From a bacterium (GTDB lineage Bacteria; SM23-31), in contig JANQEH010000243.1 in NCBI GenBank assembly GCA_028278455.1, positions 1 through 56,718 on the forward strand: DNA of 56,718 bases. The letters run 5' to 3'. Positions 46,625-56,649 of this stretch are shown in pieces. Every line of letters starts with the position of its first letter. The first letter of the stretch is position 1. The translations under genes were made by a program, and so were the position numbers. A model generated the notes under the pieces. The model saw only the letters and a list, made by a program, of their open reading frames with translations, made no database searches and had not been told where the DNA came from.

Positions 46625-46974
46625 TTATCAGTCAATATATGAAGATTCAAATTTGTCATACAATATAAACAATAATATTGTAAAAAAGTTTAATAAAAAT
46701 GGATATGCCGATAACCACAGAGTTGTTCTTGTAACCTATCTCTCGAAAATACGCCGGGCAGCGAAGATCAATAGACTTCTATGCATAACGATAGAGAAAA
46801 AAAGTATATAAAGAATATTTATTATAAGAAGTAATTAGATTCTTTTCTTAGCAGATATTGTTCTATTGAGTTTTTATATAAATAGTACAATTCAATGCTA
46901 ATGCATTTAATAGTCCTCTCAAAATATCTAAAGTGCTACTAAATTTTCTATGATTTTTTACGAGATTAAAAGCA
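46625..46974. other. A+T-rich intergenic region, no gene seen
   Basis: About 350 bp between the start of the ABC exporter gene and the end of nth, both on the minus strand. It is strongly A+T-rich, especially in 46640-46700 and 46795-46960, and must contain the exporter promoter. I see no tRNA, no clear -35/-10 pair and no convincing small gene. Confidence 0.55.
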
Positions 46975-47628
46975 CTAACGCGACTTATCGACGCCGTGGC
47001 GGTCGCAGTGATCGTATATGGGGCACCGGCTGCATATAGGGGATATCGGCCTGCAGAGGTTCTGGCCGAAAGTTACCAGAAGGTCATTATAGGTTATCCA
47101 GTATTCCATCGGGAGTCTGTCCCGGAGTGCGAACTCTGTTTCGTCGGGTGTCCTGGTGTTCACATAACCCAGCCTGTTCGAAATTCTGTGAACATGAATA
47201 TCGACGCAGATCCCCGGCTTTTTATATCCGAGAGTTACCACGAGGTTTGCCGTTTTTCTTCCAACACCTTTGAGTTTTAGTAGTTCGTCTATATCATCCG
47301 GCACCTTACCTGAATACTTGTCAAGAATAGTCCGGGAAATCTCCTTTATCGTCCGGGTTTTGTTCTTGTAGAATCCAACAGGATAGATCAATTTCTCGAT
47401 CTCTTCATTTTCCAGTTTGAGGATGTCTACGGGATTGTCCGCCCTGGCGAACAGCCTATGAGAAGCTCCTGTCGTAGTTTCATCTTTGGTCCTGAGGCTC
47501 AGGATCGTTGCTATCAACACCCTGTATGGATCTTTCTTGCGTGCCACAACTCCTACGACAGGCTCCTCCCACTGCTTTATCGCTTCGGTAAGGATCTCAA
47601 CTACTTTGCGAATACTATTCTCATTCAA
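46975..47628 (-). CDS. nth: Endonuclease III
   Basis: A DNA glycosylase and AP lyase that removes oxidised pyrimidines. The 217-residue protein has the helix-hairpin-helix [16 protein letters not shown] with the catalytic lysine, the catalytic aspartate in [15 protein letters not shown], and a C-terminal 4Fe-4S loop of the form C-x6-C-x2-C-x5-C ([17 protein letters not shown]). All catalytic and cluster residues are present. It lies downstream of lepB on the same strand. Confidence 0.96.
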   Translation of the reverse strand: MNENSIRKVVEILTEAIKQWEEPVVGVVARKKDPYRVLIATILSLRTKDETTTGASHRLFARADNPVDILKLENEEIEKLIYPVGFYKNKTRTIKEISRTILDKYSGKVPDDIDELLKLKGVGRKTANLVVTLGYKKPGICVDIHVHRISNRLGYVNTRTPDETEFALRDRLPMEYWITYNDLLVTFGQNLCRPISPICSRCPIYDHCDRHGVDKSR

Positions 47629-47671
47629 GATATTATCTTTATATAGCGTGTCAATTCTAAAACAAATTATT

Positions 47672-47749
47672 ACACCGAAAATGCACAGAGTTTAGAAGAG
47701 AGTAAATACATAAAATCTTTTTCTCTTTACACTCAGTGCCTCTGTAGTG
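47672..47749. repeat. Imperfect inverted repeat of the CACAGAG/CTCTGT type
   Basis: The left arm (ACACCGAAAATGCACAGAG, then AGAAGAGAG) and the right arm (CTCTTTACACTCAGTGCCTCTG, then TAGTG) are imperfectly complementary across an A+T-rich centre. The CAGTGCCTCTGT(A/G)GTG pattern resembles a dispersed intergenic repeat seen in many bacterial genomes. It fills most of the nth-lepB gap and could end the lepB transcript, though it lacks a T-run. Confidence 0.5.
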
Positions 47750-47771
47750 ATTGAAAAATTTTAGATTCCGG

Positions 47772-48485
47772 TTACCTTATCAGATCGGCGATCCGGCTCC
47801 ATCTCACCTTTGTAAAGAATTTGTAGAGCGGGATATTATGGTCCCATGACCAGTATATGATCAGCGCCGATCCGACAACATTCTTTTCCGGTAGGATCCC
47901 CCAGTACCGGCTGTCAAGGCTGTTGTCACGGTTGTCTCCCATCATGAAAAGGTGTCCTTCCGGAATAGTGAAAGGGCCGTAATTATCCCTGTTGAAATTA
48001 GAACCCGGTGGATATATATTAGGTTCCGGTATCCCTTTCTTCATTATGTGGGGATCAACGAATTGAACATTCTCGGCATTTTCGAATAACTTACCGTCAA
48101 CATATACCTGTTTATCTTTGATCTCCACTGTCTGCCCTTCGACGGCGATACATCTTTTAATGTAGTCCAGAGAGGGATCTTTCGGATACTTAAAGACGAT
48201 GATATCACCAGGTTTAGGTTCTCTTATTGCCGGTAGTCTCCAGTCTGTAAAAGGTATCTTTGCGCCGTAGATAAATTTATTAACCAGAAGGAAATCTCCC
48301 ACAAGAAGTGTGCTTTCCATCGATCCGGTCGGGATCCTGAAGGCCTGGATAAACAGGGCGCGAATTATAAGCGCGGCAATTATCGCTATTCCGATCGACT
48401 CGGCATATTCTCGAATTATATTTTTCTGGACATGTTTTTTTCGCTTCTTCTTCACGTTCTTGATTTTCTTATCTTTATCTGCCAT
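47772..48485 (-). CDS. lepB: Signal peptidase I
   Basis: LepB removes signal peptides at the outer face of the cytoplasmic membrane. The 237-residue protein starts with a very basic tail (KDKKIKNVKKKRKKHV) and one membrane helix. The catalytic serine is in RIPTGSMESTLLVGDFL and the general-base lysine in YIKRCIAVEGQTVEI. The GDNRDNSLDSRYWG block is also standard. It lies 34 bp downstream of the anti-sigma factor gene. Confidence 0.96.
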   Translation of the reverse strand: MADKDKKIKNVKKKRKKHVQKNIIREYAESIGIAIIAALIIRALFIQAFRIPTGSMESTLLVGDFLLVNKFIYGAKIPFTDWRLPAIREPKPGDIIVFKYPKDPSLDYIKRCIAVEGQTVEIKDKQVYVDGKLFENAENVQFVDPHIMKKGIPEPNIYPPGSNFNRDNYGPFTIPEGHLFMMGDNRDNSLDSRYWGILPEKNVVGSALIIYWSWDHNIPLYKFFTKVRWSRIADLIR

Positions 48486-48519
48486 TTTTTCTCTCTTCGG
48501 GATTATTATAGATCTGTTT

Positions 48520-49011
48520 TCAACTGTAATTTATAATCAATAAAGCGTTCAGCTTGGGTGCATAAAAAAGTATTATCGCAAGTCCTATCAGCAGAGCCGG
48601 GATCAGTCTGCCGACGCTGCCTGATACTGCCTCTCCTGCAGGAGAAGCTTTAATATCTATAGCGCTCCCGGAAAATCGCACCATTTCCAGTATAGCATCT
48701 ATTTTTTCGAAGGTGGTATTTTTCAAGGCATCAAACACCCTCTGACCTACCTCAATAGGCTCATCTCTTTCTTTCTCATAGATCCTTTCCATCATCGCTG
48801 AGAAGTCTTTCCTGCCTTTTTCAGCCCCGGGAATATTCTTTTTAGAAAAAAGCTGTCCAAGGGCAAGGTTATTTGATCTGAGCTCCTCAAGGAGATCCGA
48901 GCATTTTCTGCAGCCCGATAGGTGAGAAGCTATCTTCCTCCTTTTGCTTTCGCTGAGTTCATCATCTATGAAAGCAGAAAGTTCTTTTTCATAATTCTTG
49001 CAGGAAAACAT
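48520..49011 (-). CDS. Zinc-finger anti-sigma factor (zf-HC2), membrane anchored
   Basis: A 163-residue protein whose N-terminus carries the zf-HC2 motif: CKNYEKELSAFIDDELSES, then HLSGCRKC (His-x3-Cys-x2-Cys). The middle is a linker, and one hydrophobic helix lies near the C-terminus (LIPALLIGLAIILFYA). This is the usual design of a membrane anti-sigma factor that holds its ECF sigma factor at the membrane until a signal arrives. It starts 2 bp after the sigma gene. Confidence 0.9.
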   Translation of the reverse strand: MFSCKNYEKELSAFIDDELSESKRRKIASHLSGCRKCSDLLEELRSNNLALGQLFSKKNIPGAEKGRKDFSAMMERIYEKERDEPIEVGQRVFDALKNTTFEKIDAILEMVRFSGSAIDIKASPAGEAVSGSVGRLIPALLIGLAIILFYAPKLNALLIINYS

Positions 49012-49013
49012 AA

Positions 49014-49562
49014 TTATTGCTCCATCTGTTTCCTTAAAAGATTTCTGGCCTTATGGATTCTCGATTTCACTGTCCCTGTCCTGCACCCCAATATACCTGC
49101 GATATCATTGTAAGAGAAGTTCTCGAAATGCCTCAGAATAAGGATTTCCTTGTATATCATTGGCAGTTTGTTCAGGGATTCATACAATCTAATGATCTTT
49201 TCTTTTCCGGTCAAAAGATTTTCAGGCGTCTCTTTCACAGCCGGCAGATCGTCTGAGATCAGGCCCTCTTCAAGGCTGCCGAACCTGTTTATGTAGCTTT
49301 TTCTGCTTTTCCTGTGCCGGAAAAGAAGATTTCTGAAAATTCCATACAGCCATGTATAGAATTTTGAATCACCTCTGTAGTTGTTAAAAGACCGGTATGC
49401 CGTAATGAATGTATCCTGTACAATATCAGATGCATCCTCGATATTCCCCGTGAAATACAGCGCAGAGCGGTAAAGCCTCTCATAGGAATCCGAAGCGAGT
49501 CTTTCGAATTCTTCCTTATACTCTTTACTGCTGACAGGATCCGTTTTATTCTTTACCGGCAT
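49014..49562 (-). CDS. ECF-type RNA polymerase sigma factor
   Basis: A 182-residue sigma-70 family protein with region 2 (YFTGNIEDASDIVQDTF, then FYTWLYGIFRNLLFRHRK) and region 4 (LPMIYKEILILRHFENFSYN, then IAGILGCRTGTVKSRIHKAR). The following gene is its likely anti-sigma factor, 2 bp away. An ECF-zf-HC2 pair next to lepB suggests an envelope-stress regulon, but the targets are unknown. Confidence 0.95.
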   Translation of the reverse strand: MPVKNKTDPVSSKEYKEEFERLASDSYERLYRSALYFTGNIEDASDIVQDTFITAYRSFNNYRGDSKFYTWLYGIFRNLLFRHRKSRKSYINRFGSLEEGLISDDLPAVKETPENLLTGKEKIIRLYESLNKLPMIYKEILILRHFENFSYNDIAGILGCRTGTVKSRIHKARNLLRKQMEQ

Positions 49563-49624
49563 TAAAATCTATATAAATGATCTTCTTATATACTTAGTCG
49601 CCGCAATATAAAAAAAGTTCATTA

Positions 49625-51418
49625 TTATTCCAGCTTTAGTACAGCGAGGAATGCTTCCTGAGGAATCTCGACATTGCCTACCTGCTTCATCCGCTTCTTA
49701 CCCTCTTTCTGTTTTTCGAGCAGTTTTCTTTTCCGTGTAACGTCACCACCGTAACATTTCGCAGTAACATTCTTTCTCATTGCCCTTATCGTCTCACGGG
49801 CAATGATCTTGCTGCCAATAGAAGCCTGGATCGCAATCACGAAAAGATGGCGTGGTATTAAGTCCTTCAGCTTTCCGGTAATTCTTCTGCCCCATTCGTA
49901 AGCCTTTTCGCTGTGCACTATTACTGAAAGGGCATCAACAGGGGCACCGTTGATCATTATATCGAGCTTTACAAGGTTCGATTCCATGTATTTATAGAAA
50001 TCGTAGTCGAAGGATGCATATCCCCTGGACATGGATTTTAGTTTATCATAAAAATCGAAAACAACTTCTGTAAGAGGAAAGTAGAAATTCAATATTGTCC
50101 TGTTCTTATCGACGTATTCAGATTCCCTGATCACCGCTCTTCTTTCCTTGGCAAGGTTCATTATGTTGCCGATATAATCATTCGGTGTGATTATCTGAGC
50201 AGTGATAAATGGTTCTTCAAGTCTGGCATAACTGCCAGTATCGGGCATATTTGCCGGATTATCAAGAAACGATTCCCTGCCGTCATTGCCGATTATTTTG
50301 AACCGCACGTTAGGGATTGTCGTAACAAGATCAAGGTTGTATTCCCTCTCGAGCCTCTCCTGGATTATTTCCATGTGAAGCAGGCCAAGAAAACCGCACC
50401 TGAATCCAAAACCGAGAGCCTTGGATGATTCGGGTTCAAAGTAAAGTGATGCGTCATTCAGCTTCAGTTTATCAAGAGAATCCCTGAGTTCTTCAAATTT
50501 TTCATGCTGCGCCGGATATAATCCCGCAAATACCATCGGTTTCGCTTCGCGGTATCCCGGTAGAGGCTCAACATCCTTATGGGAGGCGCTGACTACTGTA
50601 TCGCCTACTTTTGTATCCTTCACATCCTTGGCGCCGGATATAAGATAACCGACCTCTCCGGCGGTCAGTTTTCCGGTACGCTGTTTTTTGAGCTGGAGGA
50701 TCCCTATCTCTTCTGCTTCAAATTCCTTTTCCGTCCGGAAGAACTTTATCTTGTCTTTTTCCCTCAGCTCGCCGTCGAATATCCTGATATATGCTATTGC
50801 TCCCCTGTAAGCATCGAACATGGAATCAAAGATCAGTGCCCTCAAAGGTTTTGCAGTATCGGTAACCGGAGCGGGCACTCTCTCTACAATAGCCTTCAAC
50901 AGGTCCTCGATACCATCTCCCATCTTGGCGGATGCCAGCAATATATCATCTTCATCGATCCCGATCAGGTCAACGATCTGCTTTTTGCACATATCGATCT
51001 GCGCGCTCGGCAGGTCTATCTTATTGATCACAGGAATAATTTCGAGATCATGCTCGATAGCGAGGTACATATTGCTGATTGTCTGTGCCTCTACACCCTG
51101 GGAGGCATCAACCAGCAGGAGAGCGCCTTCACAGGCGGCAAGGCTCCTGGATACTTCGTATGAAAAATCGACATGGCCCGGTGTGTCTATCAGGTTTAAT
51201 AAGTATTTATCGGAATTATATTTGAATGCCATCTGTATTGCATGGGCCTTGATCGTTATACCCCGCTCCCTTTCGAGGTCCATATTATCAAGAACCTGTT
51301 CGCGCATATCCTTCTGGGAAAGGGTTTGCGTTGCCTCGAGAAGCCTGTCTGCCAGCGTAGACTTCCCATGGTCGATATGAGCGATGATACAGAAGTTTCT
51401 AATATAGTTTTCAGACAT
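49625..51418 (-). CDS. lepA: Elongation factor 4 (LepA)
   Basis: A ribosome-bound translational GTPase. The 597-residue protein starts with [20 protein letters not shown] (G1) and shows G3 [13 protein letters not shown]4 NKIDLPSA and the LepA C-terminal domain ([20 protein letters not shown]). Length and order of domains are normal. It precedes the sigma-factor gene by 62 bp on the same strand; the link of lepA with lepB nearby is common in bacteria. Confidence 0.98.
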   Translation of the reverse strand: MSENYIRNFCIIAHIDHGKSTLADRLLEATQTLSQKDMREQVLDNMDLERERGITIKAHAIQMAFKYNSDKYLLNLIDTPGHVDFSYEVSRSLAACEGALLLVDASQGVEAQTISNMYLAIEHDLEIIPVINKIDLPSAQIDMCKKQIVDLIGIDEDDILLASAKMGDGIEDLLKAIVERVPAPVTDTAKPLRALIFDSMFDAYRGAIAYIRIFDGELREKDKIKFFRTEKEFEAEEIGILQLKKQRTGKLTAGEVGYLISGAKDVKDTKVGDTVVSASHKDVEPLPGYREAKPMVFAGLYPAQHEKFEELRDSLDKLKLNDASLYFEPESSKALGFGFRCGFLGLLHMEIIQERLEREYNLDLVTTIPNVRFKIIGNDGRESFLDNPANMPDTGSYARLEEPFITAQIITPNDYIGNIMNLAKERRAVIRESEYVDKNRTILNFYFPLTEVVFDFYDKLKSMSRGYASFDYDFYKYMESNLVKLDIMINGAPVDALSVIVHSEKAYEWGRRITGKLKDLIPRHLFVIAIQASIGSKIIARETIRAMRKNVTAKCYGGDVTRKRKLLEKQKEGKKRMKQVGNVEIPQEAFLAVLKLE

Positions 51419-51696
51419 AATATATTAATGTAATTCAAACAGAACCCAAAATTTACGAAATATTAGATTTTAAAACAATGTAATTATATACATAGCACAC
51501 CTTTTAATCAGTAAGGTATTGTATTTTTGAGAATTTTCATTTCCTTATTCTTCTGTTAAAGTTAAAAAGTCTAAGCAATATTATCCCGAATGCAAAAAAA
51601 ATTGTTTTATTTTTATGTATCAATGCTTATACTTAATTATTGAACATAAGGAAAATTTCTTTAGTATAAATTTTATTACTTATTGGGGCGGATACT

Positions 51697-52824
51697 ATGA
51701 GATTTCTTACAGTATTTATTTATACTCTTCTTATTTATACAAATTATTCTTATTCATACCAGGAAGATAAAAACCTTTCAACAATAGAAGGTTATGTATA
51801 TGATTTAGAAACAAATGCACCTCTTATTGGTGCAAGTGTTTATATTTCAAATTCCCTATTGGGATGTGGATCCGATAAAGATGGCAGTTATAAAATTCAT
51901 AATATACCACCCGGGATATATCATCTTGTTGCTTCATATGTAGGATATGAATTGAAAACTCAAAAAATTGTAGTTGAAGCTAATGAATCTTATGAAAGAA
52001 AAATATATTTAAAACAGAAAGTTCATGAGTTAGAAGAAGTAGTAATAAGCGGAGAATTACCAAAGGACTGGAAAAAGAACTTAAAGAAATTCACTGAAGA
52101 ATTTCTTGGTGTATCGAAAAATGCAAACCTGTGTAAAATAGTCAATCCGGAGGTTTTAAGCTTCCAATATGATAAGAATTCCGGTACATTCAAAGCAAAT
52201 GCAGAAGATATGATCAAGATTGAAAACAGAGCGCTAGGGTATATGCTTCAGGTATCTTTGATTGAATTTACAATGAGAGAAGGTTTGATAAAATTCAAAA
52301 TCGAACCGCAATTTAAGGAGCTTGAGCCGAAGAATGATAAAGAATACGATTCATGGACGGAAAGAAGATATGAGACATACAGGGGATCGATAAGGCATTT
52401 TCTTTCATCCCTTATAAGGCATGAGCTGAATGATAGCGGATTCGAGATCGAAAGAACAGATGCACCGCCTCCTGATGACTATTTTTCATTTGATGCAACT
52501 GAGGATAGTCTGTTTGTTTATAACAAAGACCACGATCATTTTGAGCTTAATTTTGAGGGTTTTCTAAAAGTAAGTTTCTTACCGGGAAAAAGCGTTAGTA
52601 TTTCAAGACCTTATATTCATGAATTCTACAATAAAAGTTCTGAAGCTTTTAAGAATAAGAGAATCCAGATTCCTACATCCGGGATAATAATAAAAGACCA
52701 TCCTGTATTATTCAGCTATAACGGTTTTTTATATGATTCATATAAAATTGACCAGTACGGTACCTGGTCGCTTTATAGGATTGCTGATTTTTTGCCGTTA
52801 GAATATCTGCCGGACAGAAATTAA
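51697..52824 (+). CDS. Secreted protein with carboxypeptidase-regulatory-like domain
   Basis: A 375-residue protein with a hydrophobic signal sequence (1-20). Residues about 28-105 form a CarboxypepD_reg-like beta domain (IEGYVYDLETNAPLIGASVY, YKIHNIPPGIYHLVASYVGY), as found at the N-terminus of TonB-dependent receptors. The rest, with a conserved-looking DWKKNLKKFTEEFLGVSKNA and KIENRALGYMLQV, has no barrel and recalls a secreted family common in Bacteroidetes-like bacteria. Its function is unknown. The flanking DNA is unusually A+T-rich. It precedes the beta-propeller/GWxTD gene by 43 bp. Confidence 0.82.
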   Translation: MRFLTVFIYTLLIYTNYSYSYQEDKNLSTIEGYVYDLETNAPLIGASVYISNSLLGCGSDKDGSYKIHNIPPGIYHLVASYVGYELKTQKIVVEANESYERKIYLKQKVHELEEVVISGELPKDWKKNLKKFTEEFLGVSKNANLCKIVNPEVLSFQYDKNSGTFKANAEDMIKIENRALGYMLQVSLIEFTMREGLIKFKIEPQFKELEPKNDKEYDSWTERRYETYRGSIRHFLSSLIRHELNDSGFEIERTDAPPPDDYFSFDATEDSLFVYNKDHDHFELNFEGFLKVSFLPGKSVSISRPYIHEFYNKSSEAFKNKRIQIPTSGIIIKDHPVLFSYNGFLYDSYKIDQYGTWSLYRIADFLPLEYLPDRN

Positions 52825-52867
52825 CTATAATTTAATGTATTATATTCGAATACATCAGGATATCTGA

Positions 52868-55708
52868 ATGAAAAACAAGAGCAGAATGAAAATCTGTATC
52901 TTCCTCTCATCAATAGTACTTTCATTTCAAATTGTATATTCAACTAATGCTTACCTGCAATCTGAAAATACATTAATTGTTGCAGACAGGTCCGAATCGT
53001 CGGTTAAAATATTTTCAATAAATACATATAAGGAAATAGGAAATATTAAAACAGATGAAGGTCCTAATGAAATTGCAGTTTCAAATGATGGTAAAAAAGC
53101 GGTTGTCTCCAATTACGGTATCATGGATTATGGCTCGACACTGACTGTAATCGATCTTGAGAATTATCTGTATTCAAAGACAATCGATCTTGGTGAATAT
53201 TCCCGCCCTCATGGTATTGTTTTCCTGCCGGATGAAAACCTGCTGGCCGTTACGCTTGAAGGCAGAAGATCCCTTGCATTGGTGGATATAGATTCAGGCG
53301 GAATTATAAGAGAACTGAAAACAGGTCAGGATATTCCACATCTAATTGTGTTAGACGAAAAGCATCAACGATTATTTATTTCCAATATTGGTTCCGGGAC
53401 AGTCAGTGTTGTTGAATTAAATAGTTTTACTTTACTAAAGAACATATTTGTCGGAAAAGGTGCTGAAGGAATTGACATATCTCCTGATGGAAAAGAGATC
53501 TGGGTAACCAGCAGGAATGAAAACTCGATCAGTATAATAAATTCAAAAACACTGAAGGTTGAGAAAAAACTTAAGAGTGAAGGTTACCCGGTAAGGCTAA
53601 AGTTTACTCCAGATGGAAAGCATGTTTTGGTTTCGAACATAAGATCTGGCTATGCTTCCGTATTCGATACAAAAAAGAAAAGAATGATAGACTTCATTGT
53701 TGTCGATGAATCAGATGTTTTTGTAGAAAAAAAATACGATATATCAAAAGATACCGGTGGGAAAGTAGATATAAAAGTTTCATCAGAAAAAATGGTTGAT
53801 ATTCGATTAGACCTGCTAAAGAAAGGTGGTGTTGCTCTCCCATTTTCTATAGATATCCAGCCAGACGGTAAAAATGCATATATATCCTACAGAAACAAGA
53901 ATTTTGTTTCAATTGTAGATCTTAGTGGAAGAAATAAGTGGAAAATTACAGGTATAATACAAACACGCGGTAATCCTGACGGAATAGCTTATGCAACAAA
54001 TATTGCAGCTAAAACTATTGGGATCGATGATGGAGACCAGGGAATAGACAGTTATTGGAATAATATAAGACCTTTCACAGAGTATTCCAGAGAACTCAAT
54101 GCCATAAATAATGACGATTTCGTAAGGGAATATGAAAGTATGTTTCTTCCTGTGTTTTCCGGAAAAGAGACAGATTTCTATAATAATATTCCAGGTTACC
54201 CAGAACGCAAATCTTTTATATTAAATTATATTCGAAGCCAGGATGAGAATCCGGTATTTCCGGTGAATTATTGGTTTCTCGAATTCTCAACCAGAATTTC
54301 TCATGTGAAGCAGGAGTTTTTGATCGATAAACCTCCTTTTATTGATGACAGGGGAAAATTTTATCTAAAATACGGCAGGCCGGATAAAAGATTCATTGAC
54401 AGGGGAGGTTTAAGAAGACAGGAACTTTTACATAAACTATATAATTCTCCTGAAAAACTGCAGATGATGCGCGAGCTATATAATTTCTCACAACCTGCTG
54501 CTGATTTTAACGTCAGGCCAAATGAAACCTGGTATTATGATCGGAAGGGTATACAAATTGTTCTGCATTTTGTGAAAGACGGTTATTATAAAGCCGTCAG
54601 CAGCCTTTCAGAAGCCTTGATCAGTAAAACAGAAAAGAATAAGGCATGGCATTGGATGGAGTTAATTAAGGATAGGTATGATATAGCCCCATCACTATTA
54701 GATGCATATTCAAATATTGAACTATTTGAAGAGTCAATATCGGTAAAAATGCAGTCTTCAAATATGAGAATCTCATCTCATAATCCTCATTATCGAGTTA
54801 CAGAAATTCGTAACCGCGTGGATCAAACCGAAAGAGAAGCAAAAAGAAATATCGAACAAAATATAAATTTAAGATATGCAGAACTTAATTCTATTGATTT
54901 TGATACAGATATTACGCAGTTCAAGAGTGAAAATAATAAAACCCGAATAGAAATTGTCTTCTATATACTGAAAGATGACATTTTATTCGATCATATAATA
55001 CCTAAAGAGAAATCATTAAAGGTTGAATATACATATATTGTACAGGATTCTGAGTTCAACACAGGATATAAGTCTGAATCTGTTCATGACTTCGACAATT
55101 CAATATTAGAAAACATTGAATATGAGTATCTGATCAGTGAGACTTCTTTTAATATGACTCCAATTAATTCAAGAATAACGTGCCAAATTAAAGACAATAC
55201 TTTTGAGAATTACGGATTCAAACAGGATAAGCTAACAATAAATGATTTTTCAGGTAGTAAGTTTATGCTTAGTGGTTTGAAATTTTATATGAAACCTGAG
55301 GACGAAATTCTGAAGAATATCTTACAAGAATCTATTATTACTGATTTAAAAGTTGTCGCGTATCCTTTTAGAGTAATAAAGAAATCTAAACCGGTTTTTT
55401 GCTATTTTGAGATGTATAACATGCTGCAAAATAGATTTGAAGTATTATATGATATTGAAATAATACTTTTCAGGAAGCATAATGAAAGTTTAATGAACAG
55501 AATTGGCAACATATTTAGCCAGGAAAAAGAACGGAATTTTGGATTAGTGTATCAACGGCAGACCACAGAAAATAATTCTAAAGAACTGGTTTCACTGGAT
55601 TTCTCAGATGTTGAAGAAGGCGTCTATTTACTTGAGATAAAAGTTACAGACCAGATTGATAAATCGCGGATTAAATCAATATCGAAAGAAATTAGAGTCG
55701 CAAAATAA
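52868..55708 (+). CDS. Secreted YVTN beta-propeller protein with GWxTD-like C-terminal region
   Basis: A 946-residue exported protein (signal about 1-26). Residues about 30-400 contain seven-bladed propeller repeats of the YVTN type (NEIAVSNDGKKAVVSNYG, RLFISNIGSGTVSVVELN, VRLKFTPDGKHVLVSN). From about 460 to 640 the pattern FIDDRGKFYLKYGRPDKRF and NETWYYDR is typical of GWxTD-domain proteins, although the GWxTD core itself has diverged. The remainder looks beta-rich. Such two-part proteins are known mainly in FCB-type phyla, function unknown. It is probably cotranscribed with the preceding secreted protein. The whole pair is more A+T-rich than the neighbours. Confidence 0.8.
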   Translation: MKNKSRMKICIFLSSIVLSFQIVYSTNAYLQSENTLIVADRSESSVKIFSINTYKEIGNIKTDEGPNEIAVSNDGKKAVVSNYGIMDYGSTLTVIDLENYLYSKTIDLGEYSRPHGIVFLPDENLLAVTLEGRRSLALVDIDSGGIIRELKTGQDIPHLIVLDEKHQRLFISNIGSGTVSVVELNSFTLLKNIFVGKGAEGIDISPDGKEIWVTSRNENSISIINSKTLKVEKKLKSEGYPVRLKFTPDGKHVLVSNIRSGYASVFDTKKKRMIDFIVVDESDVFVEKKYDISKDTGGKVDIKVSSEKMVDIRLDLLKKGGVALPFSIDIQPDGKNAYISYRNKNFVSIVDLSGRNKWKITGIIQTRGNPDGIAYATNIAAKTIGIDDGDQGIDSYWNNIRPFTEYSRELNAINNDDFVREYESMFLPVFSGKETDFYNNIPGYPERKSFILNYIRSQDENPVFPVNYWFLEFSTRISHVKQEFLIDKPPFIDDRGKFYLKYGRPDKRFIDRGGLRRQELLHKLYNSPEKLQMMRELYNFSQPAADFNVRPNETWYYDRKGIQIVLHFVKDGYYKAVSSLSEALISKTEKNKAWHWMELIKDRYDIAPSLLDAYSNIELFEESISVKMQSSNMRISSHNPHYRVTEIRNRVDQTEREAKRNIEQNINLRYAELNSIDFDTDITQFKSENNKTRIEIVFYILKDDILFDHIIPKEKSLKVEYTYIVQDSEFNTGYKSESVHDFDNSILENIEYEYLISETSFNMTPINSRITCQIKDNTFENYGFKQDKLTINDFSGSKFMLSGLKFYMKPEDEILKNILQESIITDLKVVAYPFRVIKKSKPVFCYFEMYNMLQNRFEVLYDIEIILFRKHNESLMNRIGNIFSQEKERNFGLVYQRQTTENNSKELVSLDFSDVEEGVYLLEIKVTDQIDKSRIKSISKEIRVAK

Positions 55709-55733
55709 TTATATGGATAACGCCATAAAACAA

Positions 55734-55758
55734 AAAATCCCCTTTTTAAGGGGATTTT
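55734..55758. terminator. Bidirectional rho-independent terminator
   Basis: AAAATCCCC (55734-55742) and GGGGATTTT (55750-55758) form a 9-bp perfect stem with a 7-nt loop. A-runs on the left and T-runs on the right give terminator form in both directions. It sits between the convergent GWxTD-like gene and the bactofilin gene and should end both transcripts. Confidence 0.9.
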
Positions 55759-55788
55759 AGGATTAAATTTTATAGAGAGTAAAAGCTT

Positions 55789-56199
55789 TTACGACTGAGT
55801 AAGTATTTGTTCCGGCGTTAGTTCAACCAACTGAACGCTTTTTGTCTTCGGATCGATAATAAGTTCTTTCCGCTTGATCATGGTGCATTTACCGTTGAAC
55901 TTCGATCCTTCGGATAGTGTTACCTTTCCAGTAAAGAGATCTCCGTTCAGGGTAGCGCCGGAATTGAGCATTACATTGTGTGTTGCCGTCAGGTTTCCGT
56001 TAACTGTACCGTCGATGACTGCTTCCTTAACAGTGATATTACCCTCGATCATGCCTTCCTTTGGTACGATCAGCAGTCCGGTTACGACAAGGTCTCCCTT
56101 GAGAGTACCTTCAACCTGGATCGAGCCGTGAACGGTAAGGTTTCCTTCGACATACATACCCGCGCCGATCACGGTTTTAATACTGACCTGTTCAGACAT
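55789..56199 (-). CDS. Bactofilin family cytoskeletal protein
   Basis: Bactofilins polymerise without nucleotides into filaments that guide cell shape or envelope enzymes. The 136-residue protein has the right-handed beta-helix repeat pattern (VEGNLTVHGSIQVEGTLKGD, GNITVKEAVIDGTVNGNL) over about residues 14-110 and short termini. It lies 11 bp after atpC on the same strand, so it may be read with the ATP synthase operon. Confidence 0.93.
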   Translation of the reverse strand: MSEQVSIKTVIGAGMYVEGNLTVHGSIQVEGTLKGDLVVTGLLIVPKEGMIEGNITVKEAVIDGTVNGNLTATHNVMLNSGATLNGDLFTGKVTLSEGSKFNGKCTMIKRKELIIDPKTKSVQLVELTPEQILTQS

Positions 56200-56210
56200 A
56201 GAAAAGTCTT

Positions 56211-56633
56211 CTATTTATTGTCTATTTCAGAGTATTTTGCAACATTAATTCTGTTTATTGCCCGGTATAAGGAGATCCTTGCTCTATCAGAATCCATTTC
56301 CTTATCACCAGCTTCGAGCCTTTTTTCGGCTCTTTCCTTTGATTCATTGGCTCTCTGCAGATCGATCTCATCAGCTTTCTCTGCAGTCTCCGCTAAAACG
56401 GAGATCCTGTTAGCATTCACTTCAACAAAACCGCCGCTTGTTGCATAATGCAGATCCTTTCCTGCAGAAGTGACTTTGATCTCGCCTATCTGGATCGTTA
56501 CGAGAAAAGGAGTATGATCTGTCAGTACCTGGAAATATCCATCGGTACCGGGAGCCACAACACTTTCAACATCACCGGAAAAAACTTTGCTTCCGGGCGT
56601 TACTATGTCCAGTGAAAATGTTTTATCAGCCAT
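56211..56633 (-). CDS. atpC: ATP synthase F1 subunit epsilon
   Basis: The epsilon subunit couples rotor and catalytic ring and can inhibit hydrolysis. The 140 residues contain LDIVTPGSKVFSGDVESVVA and the typical GTDGYFQVLTDHTPFLVTI, then a helical C-terminal hairpin (AEKADEIDLQRANESKERAE). AAGGAG lies about 10 nt before the ATG. It follows the end of atpD by 16 bp, the usual order. Confidence 0.96.
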   Translation of the reverse strand: MADKTFSLDIVTPGSKVFSGDVESVVAPGTDGYFQVLTDHTPFLVTIQIGEIKVTSAGKDLHYATSGGFVEVNANRISVLAETAEKADEIDLQRANESKERAEKRLEAGDKEMDSDRARISLYRAINRINVAKYSEIDNK

Positions 56634-56649
56634 TTATAATAATACTCCT

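Noticed and set aside
46188..46811. A 207-codon plus-strand frame opposite the ABC exporter
   Set aside because: It is antisense to a conserved transporter and its translation has no family features; it then runs into A+T-rich intergenic DNA.
46625..46974. A tRNA or small RNA in the exporter-nth gap
   Set aside because: No cloverleaf, CCA end or terminator could be found; the sequence is simply A+T-rich.
50579..51380. Two overlapping plus-strand frames of 194 and 186 codons within lepA
   Set aside because: Both are antisense to lepA, which is full length and well conserved.
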